From a methanogenic archaeon ISO4-H5 (GTDB taxonomy: Archaea > Thermoplasmatota > Thermoplasmata > Methanomassiliicoccales > Methanomethylophilaceae): DNA of 64,000 bases. This document shows positions 59,341-64,000 of the stretch, piece by piece (the first letter of the stretch is position 1; each line of letters starts with the position of its first letter). The stretch is from positions 930,001 to 994,000 of the forward strand of contig CP014214.1 of the NCBI GenBank assembly GCA_001560915.1, written 5' to 3'. Below the pieces are notes generated by a model. The model did not search any database. It saw only the letters and a program-made list of their open reading frames with translations, and had not been told where the DNA came from. The position numbers and the translations under genes are program-made.

Positions 59341-61866
59341 TCACTCTTTCGGAGCATCTGGCTCATTCGATTCTTCGGTGCCCGGGACTTCCTCTGCGGA
59401 GGTGTGCTCGTTTAATCTGAAGAGCTCGGGCTCCTTCATCCTGATCCTTATGAACAGGGCGCAGAGAACGAAGGTTCCGATGACACTTGCGACGAGGATC
59501 CAAACCATCGCCTTCTCGAGCAGGCCCTTCTCCTCCGAGGCGGGAACCAGGTCCTTGGACAGGTTGAGGCTGCCGAGTTCCTTCGAGACAGCGTTGCCCT
59601 GAGAGTCGACGTAGGTGGCGGAGATCTTCTGCAGGAGTGCCGCTGCCTTGACGCCGTGCCTAAGCTCTGCAGAGATCTTCTTCACTTCAAGTTCCATATC
59701 GGAGATAGAGGTGCGGAGTGCGGTGCGGTTATCTGTGTAAACAGACAGTGAACCGACCTCCATCGCCAGCCTGGTCTCCAGAGAGAAATCCTTCTGGGAC
59801 AGCAGGAACGGGACGTGTACGGCACCTGTTGTGGCGATATCGAATCCGTCGAGGTCGAGCTTTCCGCGGCTGAGGGACAGGGTGGAAACTCCCGCATCGG
59901 CCTGAACGCTAATACCGTAGTACTGAAGCTCGAATGTCCAGGGAAGGTTCATGTTGAGTGTGAATGCGATATTGCTTCCGAACTCGAATTCGAATGACAT
60001 CGAACCGTCATGGGATTTCAGGAGCAGATCGAGAGCTCCCGAAGGTTCTGCATATGTCTTGTGCAGCTCTGCGGTGAAGCTGTGGCCGATGTAGTTGAGT
60101 CTTCCGGAGAGGGTGGTGGTCTTCCTGATCTCGGAATGGTCGAGGGACACCATCATGGTGGAATCCGGAGGAGTTGTGGCGGAGGCCTGCTTATCGGTGA
60201 ACGAGACAGTTCCGTCGTTGATGGGATAGGATAGCGAGAACCCGGAGTAATTCACACTGATCTCCGCGTGTGCATCAGAGGTGAAATCGGATCCGGTTAT
60301 CAGGAAATCGATGCACTGGGACATGGATCCTGAGCTCTCGATGTACAATCCTGTCCTGCCGAGAGTGATCGTGGCGTTATGGCCGGCGAGAGGAACAGAA
60401 CCGCTGAACGAGGTGCATTCCGCAGCCATGGTGTAAAGCTTCTGCGTATTGGTGCTCAGCACCACCGAAATCGACTCGGAGGATGCGTCATTCACACCGT
60501 CCCCGTTGTTATCCAACGTGAATGAATCCGCCTTGAGATCGAACCTATTACTGCTGTCTAGAAGGTGCTGGATGAGCTTGGTACCGGTCCTGGAATACAT
60601 CATGGTGAAACTCTTGAGTTCGAGATCCTCGGTCGTCAAACGGAGATTGTTGAATGAAATGTTCGAAGTCAGTGAGCCGGAGGTCTCCTTTTGGACTATG
60701 AGCGATCCCACAGTGACTTCCATGCTCAATTCCAGGTGGCGGTCCAGATCGAATCTGGTGAATACCGCACTGGTCGTGGTCACAGTATAGACGGTATCTC
60801 CGTCATGTGCGACAGCTTTGAGATACTCTGCCCCGTCGTAATCTATGGAGAATGAAAGATCGGTAAGTGTCTTGGAAGTTTCCAAGCTGCGGTCGTTAAT
60901 TGTACATGACCCAGCAGTGATTTTCAGATCCTCGAGCCAATCGGGGCTGGTGCCCTCAACGCCCCTGAGGGTGATAATGAAGAGGGTGCGGATATTGATG
61001 TTCGTGTCAATCGAGATGTCCTTCATGACGGTGCTGCTGTCCTCTTTGCCGCCGATGGTCTTGACCGTATCCATCTCGCTTACGGTTGCGGTGATGTGGG
61101 CCATCTTGGTAGTCGCAATGGAGGCCTGACCGCCGGTAACCTGCTTCAGTGTCACGATGCTCGTCATTTCGGATTCGGTGTAAATGGAGGTAATCTTCAC
61201 GGTATCGAGTGTTCCCAATGTCACGTCAGCACTGCCTGCAGAGACGTGGATATTACCTGATATCGTCTTGTCCTTATCACCTGCATCCACTTCGATGGTC
61301 TTGGTGGAGACTAGCTTGGTTCCGTCATAGACCGAACCGGTGTACTTGAAAGCGGAGAAACCGACGATACGCGCGATATCGTCGCCGCTAGCCTCCTGAT
61401 ACATCTTGAAGTCGGTGATCTCCATCTTGGAATCCGTCCAGCTGGCGGAAAGCACCGTGCCGGCATTGGCAAAGCTCACCGCAGGTTCAGTCTGCGAGGA
61501 GGTACCCGAAAAAACCGCAGTGCCGTTGAAGGTATATTCGACGGGATGGGAGAATCCGGGAATGAGTGTGCCGAATATCGTGAGAGAGGTGTTCTCTCCC
61601 ACGGAGATCTTACCGGCTGTACAGGTTATTTCTGCTGCTCCCAGGAATATCACACAAGAATTCGCTCCGATGGACCAGGTGAATGAGCCGATATTGATCA
61701 TGGCTCCGTCCTCGATAGTGATCGTACTGTTATCGGGATAGGTCACATCCTCGGTGAATTCTGACGGAACGGCCGGAGTTTCAGCATCTGATGAGGGAGA
61801 CAGTACGGAGAAAGCTGTCAGCGTACATAACAGCAGGACGATTGCCACGGGGATTCTGCGATTCAT
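59341..61866 (-). CDS. Large secreted/anchored surface protein
   Basis: The 841-residue protein has a signal peptide (RRIPVAIVLLLCTLTAFSVLS), a very long Ser/Thr-rich, beta-rich extracellular part and one C-terminal membrane helix (AMVWILVASVIGTFVLCALFIRI) with a short acidic cytoplasmic tail. No repeat unit or known adhesin domain is evident. Its N-terminus overlaps the stop of the MFS gene by four bases, so transporter and surface protein are made together, an unusual pairing. Confidence 0.8.
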   Translation of the reverse strand: MNRRIPVAIVLLLCTLTAFSVLSPSSDAETPAVPSEFTEDVTYPDNSTITIEDGAMINIGSFTWSIGANSCVIFLGAAEITCTAGKISVGENTSLTIFGTLIPGFSHPVEYTFNGTAVFSGTSSQTEPAVSFANAGTVLSASWTDSKMEITDFKMYQEASGDDIARIVGFSAFKYTGSVYDGTKLVSTKTIEVDAGDKDKTISGNIHVSAGSADVTLGTLDTVKITSIYTESEMTSIVTLKQVTGGQASIATTKMAHITATVSEMDTVKTIGGKEDSSTVMKDISIDTNINIRTLFIITLRGVEGTSPDWLEDLKITAGSCTINDRSLETSKTLTDLSFSIDYDGAEYLKAVAHDGDTVYTVTTTSAVFTRFDLDRHLELSMEVTVGSLIVQKETSGSLTSNISFNNLRLTTEDLELKSFTMMYSRTGTKLIQHLLDSSNRFDLKADSFTLDNNGDGVNDASSESISVVLSTNTQKLYTMAAECTSFSGSVPLAGHNATITLGRTGLYIESSGSMSQCIDFLITGSDFTSDAHAEISVNYSGFSLSYPINDGTVSFTDKQASATTPPDSTMMVSLDHSEIRKTTTLSGRLNYIGHSFTAELHKTYAEPSGALDLLLKSHDGSMSFEFEFGSNIAFTLNMNLPWTFELQYYGISVQADAGVSTLSLSRGKLDLDGFDIATTGAVHVPFLLSQKDFSLETRLAMEVGSLSVYTDNRTALRTSISDMELEVKKISAELRHGVKAAALLQKISATYVDSQGNAVSKELGSLNLSKDLVPASEEKGLLEKAMVWILVASVIGTFVLCALFIRIRMKEPELFRLNEHTSAEEVPGTEESNEPDAPKE

Positions 61867-63383
61867 AATGTCTTCTCCCTCCCTACGAGAAGCAGAGCGG
61901 TCGGAATCGCAACCACGGCGAATATGGCCGCACCTGCAATCAGAGCAACGGCGGCTCCGTCGGCGAATATGTTGGCAATGTCAAGGTCAAGGCCGGGGAT
62001 CATCATAATGACATCCCTCAGGGGCGTGACCAGCAGGTTGGCGAGTCCGGTATCTGAAGGAAGACTCACCGGCAGGACCGAATTCCAGTAATCGATGGTG
62101 GCTCCGATTTTGTCCTTCATGTAAACGTTGGTGATCAGCGTGTAGAAGTTGTAACCGAGCCACAGGGCGACCGTACGGTACATGATGGCGAACGAGATGT
62201 AGGCCCCGTTGTTGTCATGGTTGGTACGGTTCTGAATGGTTGCATTGAGCATGGAAACCAGACATCCGATGGCAAGACCCAGAAGGAACAGATGCAGTGC
62301 AAACATGAACGACGGGTCCTCGGGTTTCACCAGGAGCATGGAGACCAATGCGATAGGTGAAAGTACTGCACTCAACAGGAGCCACGGGAGGTGTCCGGTC
62401 TCGTCGATCTTCTCGGATATCGCGATAGCCGTGGTGGCAGCACCCAGGACCATGATGATGAAGAACGGTGCCGCCTCGAGGACGGACATCTGGTATGTGA
62501 AGAGGGCGATCTTCACCATGCATCCCACGGCACCCATATCGATGGCACCGAGCAGGATGATGAAAATCATCGAGCCCACCATCAATCTTCCGCCGTGCAG
62601 TTTGCGGTGGAAGACGGAGTGGGGATTCTTCACCTCGATGAAGAGGAACAGAAGGAACAGGACCAGGATCAGCATGTATCCTCCCATTGCTTCAATAGAA
62701 TAGGGGGACCATTCGGCACTGATCTTCTGCAGGAAGTACACAAAGAATCCTGCCCAAACGGACAGCACGATGGCGCCGGGAATGTCGGCCTTCATGGTGC
62801 TTGTCTCACCATGTGCCAGGATGTCCATGGCAGGGCGGGTGATGAGCGCCTGCAGGAAGGCAAGGGCCCAGAAGACGGGCTGCCATCCGATGGTATCCAC
62901 CGCTGCCCTTCCGGCGAAGATACCGGCGAGCATTCCAAGACCGAAACCGAGGGACATGATTCCGTTGGCGGTGTACCTGAACTTCTTGTTGGGCACGTCG
63001 AAGTAGATCTGCGCGATGCATGTGATGATGACGAATCCGGCACCGAATCCCTGGAAGGCCCTCAGGGCAACGAAGACATCCATCCTGGTGCACAGAGCGC
63101 ATAACATCGTGAAAACGACGAAGATGACCGAACCCAGCAGATAGGGCTGCTTCCTGCCCCACCTGTCGATGAGACAGGCACATAGAGCCATAGAAGCGCA
63201 TTCACCGGCTACGAATGCGGGGAATGTCCATGCGTAAAGCGTGGAAGGAAAGGCATTGAGCTCGAACATCAGATCGAATGAGATCACCTGAGTGAAAGCA
63301 GCGGGAACACAGACGAAGAACGTGCTGAACGACAGAAGGAACAGCGAAGGGAACTTCGCTTTCAACTCGGGATCCAAAGACAT
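61863..63383 (-). CDS. MFS transporter
   Basis: The 506-residue protein has 12-14 hydrophobic segments and the MFS motif A-like loop CLIDRWGRKQPYLLGS (GxxxDRxGRR-type, with Asp and Arg). It starts SLDPELKAKFPSLFLLSFSTFF. The substrate is unknown. It is translationally coupled to the large surface protein. A TATA-like sequence lies just upstream near 63395-63410. Confidence 0.85.
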   Translation of the reverse strand: MSLDPELKAKFPSLFLLSFSTFFVCVPAAFTQVISFDLMFELNAFPSTLYAWTFPAFVAGECASMALCACLIDRWGRKQPYLLGSVIFVVFTMLCALCTRMDVFVALRAFQGFGAGFVIITCIAQIYFDVPNKKFRYTANGIMSLGFGLGMLAGIFAGRAAVDTIGWQPVFWALAFLQALITRPAMDILAHGETSTMKADIPGAIVLSVWAGFFVYFLQKISAEWSPYSIEAMGGYMLILVLFLLFLFIEVKNPHSVFHRKLHGGRLMVGSMIFIILLGAIDMGAVGCMVKIALFTYQMSVLEAAPFFIIMVLGAATTAIAISEKIDETGHLPWLLLSAVLSPIALVSMLLVKPEDPSFMFALHLFLLGLAIGCLVSMLNATIQNRTNHDNNGAYISFAIMYRTVALWLGYNFYTLITNVYMKDKIGATIDYWNSVLPVSLPSDTGLANLLVTPLRDVIMMIPGLDLDIANIFADGAAVALIAGAAIFAVVAIPTALLLVGREKTL

Positions 63384-63632
63384 TGACTGCCTGATTTTGC
63401 GCGTGTATATGAGCGTTTCCAGATTTCACATCAAATACCGCCAATCTGGAAAAGAAACTGTTCCGGGCCTAGAGATTATTTTCACATGCTGGCTCTTTTA
63501 CTGACTCCGTGCCCTCCGTATCGGAACGAACCGGAATCACGATTCCAAATCAAAAGCCCTTTTCGACCCCCGCCCCTTTTATATCGCTGACCGTATCTGG
63601 CAACCATTGGGCCCTTGGCCGAGGCGATTGAA
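63384..63632. promoter_or_regulatory. Divergent promoter region
   Basis: The region separates the MFS/surface-protein operon from phosphoglycerate mutase. A TATA box TTTTATATC at about 63577-63585 and a ribosome-site-like GAGGCGAT at 63621-63628 precede the mutase ATG. No separate gene is visible. Confidence 0.55.
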
Positions 63633-64000
63633 ATGAAGCAGCTGGTACTGATCAGACACGGAGAGAGCGAATGGAACAAACTCAACCTTTTCACCGGATG
63701 GACCGATGTCGAGCTCTCCGAGAAGGGCTGGGAAGAGGCCAGGGCCGCCGGAAAACTCATGAAAGAGGAAGGATTCGATTTCGACCTCTGCCTCACATCC
63801 TATCTGAAGAGGGCCATCCACACCGCCCAGACCGCACTCTGCGAGATGGAGCTCGACTGGATCCCCATGGAGAAGCACTGGGAACTCAACGAGAGGCATT
63901 ACGGTGCACTCCAGGGTCTCAACAAGGCCGAGACCGCCGAGAAGTACGGAGAGGAACAGGTAACCCTCTGGAGGAGGTCCTACGACGTCTGTCCTCCCGC
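63633..64000 (+). CDS. gpmA: Phosphoglycerate mutase, 2,3-BPG-dependent type (3' end outside window)
   Basis: The visible 122 residues contain the catalytic His motif [10 protein letters not shown], the substrate motif [34 protein letters not shown] with the conserved ERHYG block, and [14 protein letters not shown], all matching dPGM-type phosphoglycerate mutase of glycolysis. The start is ATG 63633, preceded by a TATA box and a GAGGCGAT site. The window ends within the gene. Confidence 0.93.
   Translation, partial: MKQLVLIRHGESEWNKLNLFTGWTDVELSEKGWEEARAAGKLMKEEGFDFDLCLTSYLKRAIHTAQTALCEMELDWIPMEKHWELNERHYGALQGLNKAETAEKYGEEQVTLWRRSYDVCPP

Overview
The window comes from an archaeal chromosome. 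Direct evidence is a 58-residue RNA polymerase subunit K (Rpb6-type), a geranylgeranyl-reductase-family flavoprotein, an archaeal-type 2-amino-3,7-dideoxy-hept-6-ulosonate synthase, a sufCB operon, TATA-box promoters lying close to start codons, and IS1341-type tnpB genes. I read the stop codon of about 60 apparently intact genes and found only TGA (most) and TAA, with no TAG. That fits an archaeon in which UAG is a pyrrolysine codon. Together with the many Sel1-repeat, AAA_14/DUF4143 and BspA-like genes, it points to a host-associated Methanomassiliicoccales-like member of the Thermoplasmata. The lineage is an inference, because no methanogenesis gene is in the window.

Region 1 (1-13742) is a defence island. 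It starts with the tail of a PD-(D/E)XK-helicase (DUF2075) gene. An AT-rich plus-strand run follows: two unrecognised genes, dndC-dndD-dndE (DNA phosphorothioation), a DEAH helicase, a GHKL/MORC-like ATPase and a PLD-like nuclease. This looks like a phosphorothioation-based antiviral system whose effector set is not the usual DndFGH. No dndA or dndB is visible. Next to it lies a decayed AAA ATPase/DUF4276 pair with in-frame TAA codons and a frameshift.

Region 2 (13972-24848) alternates ordinary genes (flavoprotein, trypsin-like protease, Sel1 proteins, SprT-like peptidase) with three intact AAA_14/DUF4143 or archaeal-type ATPases and two decayed ones. Each ATPase gene, dead or alive, has its own AT-rich palindrome or tandem palindrome array at its 5' side, each with a different sequence.

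Region 3 (24919-39190) holds a YgiQ radical SAM gene, a tnpB gene enclosed by 26-bp perfect inverted repeats, a GNAT gene with a tandemly duplicated tail, a transporter, the tldD-tldE peptidase pair, a BspA-like surface protein, an MFS transporter, and a second tnpB sharing the left-end sequence of the first.

Region 4 (39617-64000) is mostly housekeeping: flavin reductases, TPR/Sel1 proteins, a CDP-alcohol phosphatidyltransferase, a CARF-like regulator, rpoK, an NfeD-SPFH pair, YegP, an integrase remnant, ADH synthase, cardiolipin synthase, a PHP protein, tRNA-Ala(CGC), nucleoside deoxyribosyltransferase, sufCB behind a DtxR-like palindrome, a large surface protein with an MFS partner, and the start of phosphoglycerate mutase. 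Between 46504 and 46622 lies a compact candidate structured RNA with a nested hairpin, a predicted pseudoknot and a terminal U-run; no coding potential explains it.
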